The translations under genes and the position numbers were made by a program. Source: Brevibacillus reuszeri (GTDB taxonomy: Bacteria; Bacillota; Bacilli; Brevibacillales; Brevibacillaceae). Taken from it: a stretch of 64,000 nucleotides of DNA. The notes beneath the pieces are model-generated. The model ran no database searches. It was not told where the DNA came from and saw only the letters and a program-made list of their open reading frames with translations. The DNA lies in NCBI RefSeq assembly GCF_001187725.1, contig NZ_LGIQ01000007.1, positions 494,324 to 558,323 on the forward strand, in the 5' to 3' direction. The stretch's first letter is position 1, and the number at the start of each line of letters is the position of its first letter. Shown one piece after another: positions 19,312-27,599 of this stretch.

Positions 19312-19491
19312 GATGATCACAACCTTGATAGTTGATAAAAAGGTAGAGAAAAGAACCAACAATCTCATCATATCATTCGCTGTCCCTCGCCTTTTCAAAA
19401 AAGGATTTCAATCTGTTGAACATGGATGGGTCATTTTTGGCCAAAGTGGATGGGTCGCTCCTGAAAAACATTGCCAAGAGGGAGTAGGAGG

Positions 19492-19520
19492 TTGATAAAA
19501 ATAAAAGCATCGGATAAAAT
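19492..19520 (+). promoter_or_regulatory. Predicted sigma-A promoter of the YolD-like gene
   Basis: TTGATA (19492-19497) and TAAAAT (19515-19520) are separated by 17 bases. The LexA box begins three bases after the -10 element. Confidence 0.7.
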
Positions 19521-19522
19521 AG

Positions 19523-19536
19523 GGAACATATGTTCT
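19523..19536. promoter_or_regulatory. LexA (SOS) box
   Basis: GGAACATATGTTCT is a near-perfect Gram-positive LexA operator whose core GAACATATGTTC is fully palindromic. It covers the expected transcription start of the YolD-like gene. Confidence 0.88.
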
Positions 19537-19555
19537 TGAAGGGGCGAATGAGACA

Positions 19556-19900
19556 ATGGCAAGCAAAAAGGACGATATCTTTGGCTCGATGAGATTTGTG
19601 CTGCCGGAGCACAGGGTTTTGTATGTCGAGCATTTAGAAGACGAAAAACTGGTGCCGCTGCCGATCCTGGAAGAAGATGAAATGCAAGAGATAAACAGTA
19701 TGATGCACGAGTCGATTCATTCCAATCAAGCGGTCAGGGTCAACTGGTGGAGAAGCACAAAAGGGGAGCTTGGCATCGTTGATGAGGCAAGTGGATGGGT
19801 TCAAAAAATAGACATGATCAACCAGCGCGTCAAGCTCATGAATCAGGAAGAGGTTCATTGGATTAACATGAATCAATTACTGCGCATGAGATGGATGTGA
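19556..19900 (+). CDS. YolD-like family protein, SOS-controlled
   Basis: The 114-residue product fits the YolD-like family: MRFVLPEHRVLYVEHLEDE, then PLPILEEDEMQEINSMM, then the beta-rich GWVQKIDMINQRVKLMNQE. YolD proteins usually sit next to UvrX-type Y-family polymerases and have been predicted to act like UmuD. Here the gene stands alone, about 11 kb from the polymerase, under its own promoter with a strong LexA box. AAGGGG lies about 11 bases before the ATG. Confidence 0.85.
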   Translation: MASKKDDIFGSMRFVLPEHRVLYVEHLEDEKLVPLPILEEDEMQEINSMMHESIHSNQAVRVNWWRSTKGELGIVDEASGWVQKIDMINQRVKLMNQEEVHWINMNQLLRMRWM

Positions 19901-20189
19901 AAAAGCAGAGGGAATTGCAGGAAAACAGTAAATAAGAATAAGGACAATCATTCAGAAAATCGACAAAAATGGGTCCCTTTTGAAAAGGCAAGTGGCAAAA
20001 AACAGCGTGCCACGTTGAAACGATGTGTGTGAGGAAGAGGCGTGATTCCTGAAACGAAAACCGGTCGAAAATCACCGTTTTTCGCGTTTTATTGACTGCC
20101 ACGGATTTTGCCAGAACAGGATGTTTCCCTGTATTGTTAGGATATCATTTGAAGCAGATAATTGATGGATAGGAAAAAGGAGATATTAC

Positions 20190-20471
20190 ATGTTAGCACA
20201 AGAAATGGGTGTCATGTTCACCAAGCACGCCGATCAAATTACTTCCAAGCGTTGGGGTGAATTTATTCAACAGTTGGAGGAAAAAGGCCTGTACGTTCTT
20301 ATCGAGACAGACACGATCGGAAGGGTAATGAGTCCATTAGGCGGATTGATGCCAATGCCGTGTAAGAGTGAGACGCTCCATATTCTGACGACGGATGAGC
20401 TGCAGCAGCGTGGCTTGCCGCTCGGTCACCACATTGTTACGAAAATCAAAGACAAGGCCGCAACAAACTAA
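20190..20471 (+). CDS. Small hypothetical protein
   Basis: A 93-residue protein with a strong AAAAAGGAGATATT site before its ATG. The sequence runs from a helical N-terminus (WGEFIQQLEEKGLYVLIETD) to a Met/Pro-rich loop (GGLMPMPCK) and a basic tail. It has no signal peptide or membrane segment, and I do not recognise the family. It is flanked by its own terminator, so it is monocistronic. The 289 bases upstream (19901-20189) hold a weak hairpin near 20057-20082 and no gene. Confidence 0.7.
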   Translation: MLAQEMGVMFTKHADQITSKRWGEFIQQLEEKGLYVLIETDTIGRVMSPLGGLMPMPCKSETLHILTTDELQQRGLPLGHHIVTKIKDKAATN

Positions 20472-20488
20472 CGTGAACAAATGAACGT

Positions 20489-20535
20489 AACCTTTCCACC
20501 GGAGATGAATCATTCCGGCTAGGAAAGGTTTTTTG
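20489..20535 (+). terminator. Rho-independent terminator
   Basis: AACCTTTCC pairs with GGAAAGGTT, with an inner CCGGA/TCCGG stem, and is followed by TTTTTTG. Confidence 0.88.
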
Positions 20536-20590
20536 TTGTGTACAAAACGTAAAGATCGATCAGAGTGAAGCAGAAAAGCAGCGAATTTAT

Positions 20591-20605
20591 TGATAATGAT
20601 AATCA
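20591..20605. promoter_or_regulatory. Fur box
   Basis: TGATAATGATAATCA matches the 7-1-7 Fur consensus TGATAATNATTATCA at 14 of 15 positions. It lies only a few bases before the surviving tail of an AraC gene and about 350 bases before the ABC transporter pair. Iron control of this locus, past or present, is inferred. Confidence 0.75.
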
Positions 20606-20611
20606 CATTCA

Positions 20612-20698
20612 ATGCCAACGAGCAACTATAGTCATTTTGCCACGCTCTTTCGAAAAACGTATGGCATGAATCCGGGCTTGTATAGCAAAAAACAGTAA
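20612..20698 (+). pseudogene. Remnant of an AraC family regulator (C-terminal end only)
   Basis: These 28 codons encode NYSHFATLFRKTYGMNPGLY followed by SKKQ and a stop. This matches the end of the second helix-turn-helix of AraC proteins (SHFsrxFRKxfGxsPxxYR). The rest of the regulator is missing: directly upstream is the Fur box, not coding sequence. A terminator follows as it would in the intact gene. The simplest reading is a deletion that joined a Fur-controlled promoter to the regulator's last codons. Confidence 0.75.
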
Positions 20699-20713
20699 GT
20701 AGTGAAGACAAGA

Positions 20714-20747
20714 GACAACGTCCACGACAAGTGACGTTGTTTTTTTG
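20714..20747 (+). terminator. Rho-independent terminator after the AraC remnant
   Basis: CAACGTC pairs with GACGTTG around a ten-base loop, followed by seven T. It would prevent transcription from the Fur-box promoter from reaching the ABC genes. Confidence 0.8.
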
Positions 20748-20779
20748 CGCAAAATTCTCCCTCCAGAGGTATCACCACT

Positions 20780-20793
20780 CCGCCAATTGGCGG
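20780..20793. promoter_or_regulatory. Perfect 14-base palindrome upstream of the ABC pair
   Basis: CCGCCAATTGGCGG is fully palindromic and lies 21 bases before a possible -10 element (TATGAT, 20814-20819). It could be an operator for the ABC operon. No matching regulator is evident nearby. The rest of 20748-20950 shows only the ribosome binding site. Confidence 0.4.
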
Positions 20794-20950
20794 TGGCAGA
20801 TACTTTGTTCTTTTATGATAAATAGAGGATGCCGTTGCTCGTGATGGCGATCCGGTAAGCAGAGCGGATGGTTTCTCAAAATGTTTGAAGCAGATTGAAA
20901 AACACAGATAGAAACAAAGACCATCGATAAATCGAGAGGAGTGAGAACGG

Positions 20951-22789
20951 ATGGCTCAAAAAAGAGGCGTACTGCGCCTGTTGGAGATCGCTGATGAAAA
21001 GCGTGGCTTGCTTGTCGTCTCAGGAATTCTTTCGTCCCTGAGCGCGATTTGTATGCTGGTTCCTTACGCGTCCGTCTATTTCATTTTAGAGGAGCTGCTG
21101 ATGCATGCCCAGACTCCTGCTACGGTTGATGGCGCCTATATGATTGAATGGGGCGTCATCGCCTTGGGCGGTTTGCTCGGAAGCCTGATTTTGATGTATG
21201 CAGGAGGATTGGTCTCGCACATTGCAGCCTTTCGCATTTTGTATGGCTTGCGGGTCAAGCTGGCTTCGCATATCGGTCGTTTGCCACTTGGCTGGCTGAA
21301 TGGCACATCGACAGGGGCGGTAAAGAAGACGCTGGAACAAAATGTGGAGAAGGTAGAGACGTTTGTCGCTCATCAGTTACCTGATCTCATCCATGTCGTG
21401 GTAACCACAATTGCGATGATCGTAGTCATGTTTTATTTGAATGTGTGGTTGGCGATTGCCTGCGTCGTGCCGATTATCATTGGCTTCGTTGTTCAGATGA
21501 TCACCTTTTCCGGTATGAAAACAAAGGAAAATATCAAAATGTATTACGACTCGCTGGAGCGCATGAACGGTTCAGCTGTGCAGTATGTGCGCGGGATGCC
21601 GGCGATTAAGGTTTTTGGACAGACGGTTCATTCGTTTCGCCGCTTTTATGCAGATATGACCAACTATCGGGATTATTGTGTCAGGTATACGAATGATTTT
21701 CAAAATGGCTATTTGGCATTCAAGGTGATTCTCGGTTCGTTTGCTGCATTCCTATTGCCAGTTGGCGTATTTTTGCTAAGCCGTGACCCGCAAAACGTCG
21801 CCTTTGCCTCTGTGCTGTTCTTTTTTTTAGTAATGGCACCGGGAGTTTCCGCTCCGATGTTCAAGATCATGTTTCTGACCTCAACCTTGCGCGATATTGG
21901 GGAAGGCGTAGAGAGGATGGATCGTATTTTTGCGGAAACATCGATTCCAGAGCCAGCCGTATCGCTTGCGCCCCAGACCTTTGATGTCGAATTTGACCGC
22001 GTATCATTTGCCTATGCGTCCAATGGAAATAGCGGAGGAGAAGCTCTCAGTGATGTATCGTTTCTCGCCAGACACGGTCAGGTGACAGCACTGGTAGGTC
22101 CATCTGGTGCGGGGAAATCAACAGTCGCTAACCTCATTCCACGATTTTGGGATGTAAAAGCCGGAGCGATTCGGATCGGTGGAGTGGATATACGCGACAT
22201 GGCTACACGTGATCTGATGAATACCGTGGCATTTGTATTTCAGGATACCTTTCTCTTTTATGATACGGTGTACAACAACATCGCGGTTGGCCAGAAGGAT
22301 GCGTCACCGGAGGCAGTTTATGCCGCGGCAAAAGCAGCGCAGTGCCATGATTTTATCCAAAAGCTTCCACAAGGCTACGATACGCTAATCGGAGAAGGCG
22401 GTGTCTATTTGTCGGGAGGCGAGGAGCAGCGAGTTGCTGTAGCCAGGGCCATTTTAAAGAACGCTCCGATTCTTGTCTTGGATGAGGCGACAGCTTTTGC
22501 TGATCCTGAAAATGAATATGAGATGCAGAAGGCATTGGGAGAGCTGATGAGAGGCAAGACGGTCATCGTGATTGCCCATCGTCTGGCAACGATACGTGAT
22601 GCAGATCAAATACTGGTCATGCATGCAGGACAGCTAGCCGAAAAGGGAAGACATGATGAGCTGGTCGCAATGAACGGTGTGTATGCAAGAATGTGGCGAG
22701 CTTACACCGATGCCGAAGATTGGCAAATCGGAAAAGAGAGGGGAGGGGAGCACACGTATGAACATTCTGCACAACATTACGGCGGGTAG
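20951..22789 (+). CDS. ABC transporter, fused permease and ATPase (IrtA/YbtP-like)
   Basis: A 612-residue half-transporter: six membrane helices in residues 15-320 (type IV exporter fold), then an ATPase with Walker A GPSGAGKST near 382, the variant signature LSGGEEQR near 487 and Walker B ILVLDEATAFADPENE near 504. The DEATAFADPENE ending resembles siderophore importers of the IrtAB/YbtPQ group, which use the exporter fold for uptake. GAGGAGTGAGAACGG precedes the ATG. It overlaps the partner gene by 32 bases and lies downstream of a Fur-box region. A drug exporter role cannot be excluded. Confidence 0.85.
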   Translation: MAQKRGVLRLLEIADEKRGLLVVSGILSSLSAICMLVPYASVYFILEELLMHAQTPATVDGAYMIEWGVIALGGLLGSLILMYAGGLVSHIAAFRILYGLRVKLASHIGRLPLGWLNGTSTGAVKKTLEQNVEKVETFVAHQLPDLIHVVVTTIAMIVVMFYLNVWLAIACVVPIIIGFVVQMITFSGMKTKENIKMYYDSLERMNGSAVQYVRGMPAIKVFGQTVHSFRRFYADMTNYRDYCVRYTNDFQNGYLAFKVILGSFAAFLLPVGVFLLSRDPQNVAFASVLFFFLVMAPGVSAPMFKIMFLTSTLRDIGEGVERMDRIFAETSIPEPAVSLAPQTFDVEFDRVSFAYASNGNSGGEALSDVSFLARHGQVTALVGPSGAGKSTVANLIPRFWDVKAGAIRIGGVDIRDMATRDLMNTVAFVFQDTFLFYDTVYNNIAVGQKDASPEAVYAAAKAAQCHDFIQKLPQGYDTLIGEGGVYLSGGEEQRVAVARAILKNAPILVLDEATAFADPENEYEMQKALGELMRGKTVIVIAHRLATIRDADQILVMHAGQLAEKGRHDELVAMNGVYARMWRAYTDAEDWQIGKERGGEHTYEHSAQHYGG

Positions 22790-24494
22790 CCCGCGCTCAT
22801 TGCTAAAGCCCGTGCTTTATACTACATTGGCTAATCTCGTCGCCATTTTGCCATTTGTTCTTTTGGCGGAGGCAGCACGCCTGATTTTTGCTACGTTTGC
22901 CGACTCTACCGCCCAGCTGGCTACGGAAAGACTGTGGTGGGTATGTGGCGGGTTGGTGCTTTCATTAGTCCTGATGTATGTGTGCGAAATCCCGGCGTAC
23001 AGGGCGCAATTTGGCGGAGCGTACAGCGTGGCAGCGGAGGGTAGGGCCAAGCTGGCAGAGCATCTGCGCAAGCTTTCTCTCGGCTATCTACACAAACGTG
23101 ACCCAGGCGATTTGGCGAATATGATGATGGGCGATTTTACGATGGTGGAGCATGGCATTTCGCACTTGGTTCCGCAAATGATTGGGGCGTTGATCATGCC
23201 GATCCTTGCTCTTGTCGGTCTTGCTCTTTTTGATTGGAGAATGGCTTTGGCACTGTTTGCTGCTTTTCCAATCGCGATTTTACTGGTGCTGACGACTGGG
23301 GGGATTCAAAGAAAGCTCGGTTCCAATCATATGCGCGCCAAAATTGATGCGGCTAATCGTCTACAAGAGTACTTGAACGGTATTCGGGTAATCAAAGCCT
23401 ACAATTTGACTGGGGAGCGCTTCGTTCGCCTGGAGAATGCTTTCCGAGAGCTGATGAGACACAGCATCCAGATTGAAGGGTTACTCGGTCCGATCATTCT
23501 CAGTGCTATCGCACTCATCCGGTCTGGCCTTACGCTGATGGTGATTGTAGGCGTGTATTTGCTGGTCGGTGGAAGTCTGGATTTGATTACCTTTGTGGTG
23601 TTTTTGCTAGTCGGGACGCGTCTTTTCGATCCATTGACGACTGCACTGGTCAACTATGCAGAGTTTCGCTATCACGAACAGGCGGGCGAGAGAATTGTTC
23701 AACTGCTACATGAGCCAATCATGCAAGGCGAGAAAATGCCGCCCGTACAAAACGATGTCACTCTCGAACAAGTATCGTTTGGCTACCTTGATAAAAATGT
23801 TTTGAACGAGGTGAGCATGCACATGCCCGCGGGTTCTTTCACAGCATTGGTAGGTCCTTCCGGAAGCGGAAAAAGTACGGTGCTGCGCTTGATAGCCAGA
23901 TTCTATGATCCGAAAGAAGGGATCGTGATGATGGGAAGCCAGTCTCTGGCGAGCATGGACCCAGAAGCGCTTCTGTCCCGTATATCTATGGTTTTTCAAG
24001 ATGTGTATTTGTTTCAGGATACGATTGCAAACAACATCCGCTTTGGAAAAAGCGATGCGACACAAGCAGAGCTGGAGGAAGCGGCCAAGCTGGCCTGCTG
24101 CCATGAGTTTATCATGAAGCTGCCGAATGGCTATGACACCGTGGTGGGGGAAGGCGGCAACACGCTATCCGGTGGAGAAAAGCAGCGGATTTCTATCGCC
24201 AGGGCTATCTTGAAAAATGCACCGATCGTCCTTTTGGATGAAGCGACAGCTTCCCTCGATCCAGAAAATGAGGCTGAGATTCAAAAAGCGATTGATACTC
24301 TCATTCAGGGAAGAACCGTGATCGCCATCGCTCACCGCTTGAAAACAATCCGAAATGCGGATAACATCTACGTGCTTGAGAATGGGGGAGTAGTGGAGCA
24401 AGGTCAGCATGAGGGGCTGGTTGCACAGGGGGGATTGTACGCTCGTCTGTGGCGGCTTCAGCAAGAGACAAGTGGATGGAGGCTCACTTCCTGA
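22758..24494 (+). CDS. ABC transporter, fused permease and ATPase (IrtB/YbtQ-like)
   Basis: The second half of the heterodimer, 578 residues. The membrane domain covers residues 15-310, Walker A GPSGSGKST lies near 365, the signature LSGGEKQR near 469 and Walker B IVLLDEATASLDPENE near 487. The start is ATG 22758, with GGGGAGGGGAGCACACGT upstream inside the preceding gene; the longer frame is ignored because it would extend far back into that gene. Overlap and pairing indicate one heterodimeric transporter, probably for iron-siderophore uptake. Confidence 0.87.
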   Translation: MNILHNITAGSPRSLLKPVLYTTLANLVAILPFVLLAEAARLIFATFADSTAQLATERLWWVCGGLVLSLVLMYVCEIPAYRAQFGGAYSVAAEGRAKLAEHLRKLSLGYLHKRDPGDLANMMMGDFTMVEHGISHLVPQMIGALIMPILALVGLALFDWRMALALFAAFPIAILLVLTTGGIQRKLGSNHMRAKIDAANRLQEYLNGIRVIKAYNLTGERFVRLENAFRELMRHSIQIEGLLGPIILSAIALIRSGLTLMVIVGVYLLVGGSLDLITFVVFLLVGTRLFDPLTTALVNYAEFRYHEQAGERIVQLLHEPIMQGEKMPPVQNDVTLEQVSFGYLDKNVLNEVSMHMPAGSFTALVGPSGSGKSTVLRLIARFYDPKEGIVMMGSQSLASMDPEALLSRISMVFQDVYLFQDTIANNIRFGKSDATQAELEEAAKLACCHEFIMKLPNGYDTVVGEGGNTLSGGEKQRISIARAILKNAPIVLLDEATASLDPENEAEIQKAIDTLIQGRTVIAIAHRLKTIRNADNIYVLENGGVVEQGQHEGLVAQGGLYARLWRLQQETSGWRLTS

Positions 24495-24520
24495 ATCGAG
24501 AGAATTATATAGATAGCGAA

Positions 24521-24566
24521 AGGCTCTTACTGTGAGTATCTGATTCATGGTAAGAGCCTGTTTGTC
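24521..24566 (+). terminator. Rho-independent terminator after the ABC operon
   Basis: AGGCTCTTAC pairs exactly with GTAAGAGCCT around a nineteen-base loop, followed by GTTTGTCGTTT. Confidence 0.8.
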
Positions 24567-24736
24567 GTTTCTATTGCATGAGAGACACTGTTTCGTGTAA
24601 TTGTACCTACCAAAGTGTTTGGAATATAATTACACTTGCGACTAATGTAAGAGGATCAAGCTTGTCCCAGACGGACTATTCGAAATGTTGACCAGTCAAG
24701 GGAGATCAGAGGGGATTAACGAAATCAAACATATAA

Positions 24737-25244
24737 ATACAAAGGACATGGCAGAGCTTTGATAATCCATACTTGTGGTTGCACGAGCGGGTTCAATAGT
24801 CTAATACTCACTTTGAAAGAAAAGTTGCTGTGAGTTCGGCCATAAGAAAATATGCAGAGATTGATTATACCTACAAAGGAAAATGGCATCGATCTAAAAT
24901 GACTGCCTGCCATCCTGCTGCCCATCACGTATCTTTTTTGGAAAGAGATATACAGATGTTAAAAGAAAATATGGATGTACGGACCATCGATACGCATTAT
25001 TTGAAAAGTGAAATTCTCGCTTCAGACAGAAAAGTAACCATTATTGAAGGAATGTCCGAAAAGACGTTCCATTCGTGATATCGAAGAGAGGAATGCAGAT
25101 ATCCATTATTTAAAACAATCCCATGACGAACGACGTATTCAGTATGAGATTTTTATGCATCCATACAGTGAAAATTTTGATATCATCGTTAAAAGTGCAA
25201 AAGAAGCAAGTTATATTGAGAAAAATACCTTTACGTTTAGATGA
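24737..25244 (+). pseudogene. Decayed coding stretch, family not recognised
   Basis: One frame reads TWQSFDNPYLWLHERVQ, then a TAG at 24797, then continues to 25078 with SNTHFERKVAVSSAIRKYAE. A second frame (25044-25244) carries on with RDIEERNADIHYLKQSHDER and ends in a stop at 25244. DTHYLK near 24995 and DIHYLK near 25100 look like related motifs in the two frames. No convincing ribosome binding site is present and the region is more A+T rich than its neighbours. I read it as a gene broken by a nonsense mutation and a frameshift. The part from 24570 to 24736 shows nothing. Confidence 0.4.
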
Positions 25245-25274
25245 GATTAGAATGTCATTGCAGCTTTTTCACCT

Positions 25275-26111
25275 CTATAGATGCTGCTTCCCTAATTGAT
25301 CGAGCCATTCCTGGAGATGGGCTTGAACTAAAATCCTTTGCTCGATTTCCAGCATGTGACCAGCATGATCCAGAAGCGCAAATGTGCTGTGAGGGAAATG
25401 CTTCAATAGCTCAAAATGATCGCGATATCCACAAATCGCATCCTGACGTCCGAGCAAAAATAAGGCTGATTGTGGATAGATTCTCTCTTCGGCAAACGGT
25501 TCAAAGCAGAAGAAATAGCCTTTGGTACGCCAGTCTGAGGTAAGGAATTCCCGATTCGCGAGTAGACGTCCGGGTTGGACTTCTTGCAAAAATGCTTCCA
25601 GGCTCTGCTCTGTTTGCACGATCATCAAGGTTTTGAATGCTGTCCGAATATCGGCATCTAGAGAAGCGAGGAGCTGCTCATCAGACTCAAGAACAACACG
25701 TGAAGGCAGGGTACGCTCTTTTATGTGGAGGGCAGGTGCGATCAGGCTGATGCTATCTACGAGCTCGGCTCTTTTAAAAAGAATCCCTTGTGCAAGATAG
25801 CCACCGAAAGACTTGCCTATGAGTGAAAAACGTTGCCCAGGAAGCAAAGAATCGAGCGTGCGCAAGAGCATCTCAAGCAGATCATTAGATGTCTTGACCC
25901 AATCTTCCACACTGCTGTGACCATGTGCGGGAAGATCCAAATAAATGCGCCGCCAACCAGTACGCTTTTCGAAAAGAGGCTCCATCCACGCTTTCATGGA
26001 GCGGTGGTCAGTCCCTAAACCGTGAAGAATGACGAGAGGATATCCTTCTCCGCAACTCTCATAAAAAATGCTACTGCTAGAATGTCTCATATTATCACCA
26101 GGCTTCATCAT
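25275..26111 (-). CDS. Alpha/beta hydrolase
   Basis: A 278-residue single-domain hydrolase. HGLGTDHRSM (oxyanion region) lies near residue 30, the nucleophile elbow GKSFGG (serine) near 98-103, the acid in LGRQDAICGY near 230 and the catalytic His in DHAGHMLEIE near 252. This is the fold of carboxylesterases, lipases and peptidases, and the substrate is unknown. The ATG at 26111 is used; the internal ATG at 26090 is equally possible, since neither has a strong ribosome binding site. It is divergent from the TetR gene. Confidence 0.88.
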   Translation of the reverse strand: MMKPGDNMRHSSSSIFYESCGEGYPLVILHGLGTDHRSMKAWMEPLFEKRTGWRRIYLDLPAHGHSSVEDWVKTSNDLLEMLLRTLDSLLPGQRFSLIGKSFGGYLAQGILFKRAELVDSISLIAPALHIKERTLPSRVVLESDEQLLASLDADIRTAFKTLMIVQTEQSLEAFLQEVQPGRLLANREFLTSDWRTKGYFFCFEPFAEERIYPQSALFLLGRQDAICGYRDHFELLKHFPHSTFALLDHAGHMLEIEQRILVQAHLQEWLDQLGKQHL

Positions 26112-26196
26112 ATTTCCATTAAATAGTAGGGCAGAAGCAGAGGAACTACAAGTGTAACCTGTTGAGGATGAAAAAGAAGGAAAGAGGGATTGCGAA

Positions 26197-26213
26197 AACT
26201 AATCAGATTAGTT
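26197..26213. promoter_or_regulatory. Operator of the TetR regulator (autoregulatory site)
   Basis: AACTAATCAGATTAGTT is a perfect 8-1-8 inverted repeat in the gap upstream of the TetR gene. The same half-site, AACTAAT, recurs in a longer perfect palindrome before the next gene. Confidence 0.7.
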
Positions 26214-26278
26214 AATGTGTTCTTATGGAGCAAGGAATTAAGTTGCAGATGAAAAAGCCATGAGGAAGGGGGAGCTTT

Positions 26279-26848
26279 ATGCCAAGAATGGGCTTGGATT
26301 TTACAACGGTAGTTAGTGCAGCCGCTGTATTGGCAGATGAAAAGGGGATGGACGGAATTTCACTGGGCGAATTGGCTCAGCGGCTCAATGTCCGTACCCC
26401 CTCTCTCTATAATCATGTGGATAGCCTGGAGGCTTTGAAGCAGAGCATTGCGATCTATGGATTGAATCGGTTGTATGAGAAGCTCCAGGTGTCGGCAGAT
26501 GGGCTTTTGGGAGATGCTGCCGTTTATGTCATGAGTGATGCCTACGTTTCTTTTGCACGGAATCATCCGGGTTTGTACGATGCGACATTTCGCGCACCGG
26601 TCACAAGCGATCCTGAGCTTCATCAAGCACAGCAGCAGGTTGTTGAGCTGGTTGCCCAAACCTTGCAAGTGTATGATCTGCAGGGGGACCACGCGCTGCA
26701 TACGATTCGTGGATTTCGCAGTATTCTGCACGGATTTGCATCGATTGAAAGCAGTGGTGGATTTGGTTTACCGCTAGATTTAGATGTTTCATTCAGAATG
26801 CTTGTGGATACATTTTTGGCTGGAATACATGCTCGGGTAAGGGAGTAA
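26279..26848 (+). CDS. TetR/AcrR family regulator (WHG-domain type)
   Basis: Residues 5-55 form the TetR helix-turn-helix (VVSAAAVLADEKGMDGISL, then LAQRLNVRTPSLYNHVDSLE). The C-terminal ligand domain contains FRSILHGFASIE and resembles TetR members with a WHG-type domain. GGGGGAG precedes the ATG, and the length is 189 residues. Matching palindromes in front of this gene and the membrane-protein gene at 26954 indicate that it represses both itself and that gene. The inducer is unknown. Confidence 0.9.
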   Translation: MPRMGLDFTTVVSAAAVLADEKGMDGISLGELAQRLNVRTPSLYNHVDSLEALKQSIAIYGLNRLYEKLQVSADGLLGDAAVYVMSDAYVSFARNHPGLYDATFRAPVTSDPELHQAQQQVVELVAQTLQVYDLQGDHALHTIRGFRSILHGFASIESSGGFGLPLDLDVSFRMLVDTFLAGIHARVRE

Positions 26849-26895
26849 AGAAGGACCGATACAAAATACTGGTGCGCAATCGTCTTTTTGTAGTC

Positions 26896-26918
26896 AAAAA
26901 CTAATTAAATTAGTTTTT
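26896..26918. promoter_or_regulatory. TetR operator before the membrane-protein gene
   Basis: A perfect 11-1-11 inverted repeat with half-site AAAAACTAATT around a central A. Its core AACTAAT-YAN-ATTAGTT is the same as that of the site at 26197. Confidence 0.72.
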
Positions 26919-26953
26919 GGAAGGAAACAGTCTATTACACGGGAGGATTCTTC

Positions 26954-27547
26954 ATGTCGAAACACCTATCCCTACGCTGGCTAGGCTCAGTAGCAGCCAT
27001 GGTTACCGGATTTTTACTCGCTGGCGGACATCTTCTGGAAGAAACAACGAACGATGAGACATGGATTATGCTGGCAAAAAACATGATTTTCATTGCGCAT
27101 TTGGCAATGGCTTTCGCTTTTATTGCCATTTATGATTCCCATTCAAACAAGAACGTCTGGGGAGTGGCTGGCATGCTGATGGCGACTGCTGGCACCATAT
27201 TTGTAACAGCGATTGTTTTCGTAGAAACAGCAAGTATCACGATGCCAGATGCCACTGCGCTACTTGGTGGAAGTGGCGTGAGCTGGATTACAGGAACAGG
27301 TCCACTGCTTTTTGTGCTCGGAATCGTTATGGTCGGGGCAGAGCTGATTGTCCGTGGAGAAAAGGCACGAGCTGGAGGGGTTCTGCTTGTGATGGGAACG
27401 ATTTTGTTCGCTTCCGCAGAATTTATTGGGGCTTTTGCGCCTGTGTCGATACTAACCGGTTCTGCATTGACCGGAGCAGGGTTCATCTGGTTGGGGATAC
27501 ACATCAATAAAACTGAAGAGCAACAAGTGAGTGAATCCACGATTTAA
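26954..27547 (+). CDS. Hypothetical integral membrane protein, probable TetR target
   Basis: A 197-residue protein with about six hydrophobic segments (for example LGSVAAMVTGFLLAGG, FIAHLAMAFAFIAIY, GPLLFVLGIVMVGAEL). Small residues are frequent in the helices. GGGAGGATTCTTC precedes the ATG. I do not recognise the family, and no transport or enzyme motif is visible. It is the only gene after the 23-base operator, so it is probably induced when the TetR ligand is present. A hairpin follows at 27552. Confidence 0.75.
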   Translation: MSKHLSLRWLGSVAAMVTGFLLAGGHLLEETTNDETWIMLAKNMIFIAHLAMAFAFIAIYDSHSNKNVWGVAGMLMATAGTIFVTAIVFVETASITMPDATALLGGSGVSWITGTGPLLFVLGIVMVGAELIVRGEKARAGGVLLVMGTILFASAEFIGAFAPVSILTGSALTGAGFIWLGIHINKTEEQQVSESTI

Positions 27548-27551
27548 AAAT

Positions 27552-27583
27552 ACAAAAGCCCTCCGATCAAAGAGGACTTTTGT
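27552..27583. terminator. Hairpin between converging genes
   Basis: ACAAAAGCCCTC pairs with GAGGACTTTTGT with one mismatch. There is no long T tract on either side, so termination strength is uncertain. Confidence 0.5.
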
Positions 27584-27599
27584 CAGTCGAGCGTTGCCA

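Noticed and set aside
24830..25078. Intact small gene at this position
   Set aside because: Coding-like sequence continues upstream past a TAG and downstream in another frame, so it is treated as part of a decayed gene.
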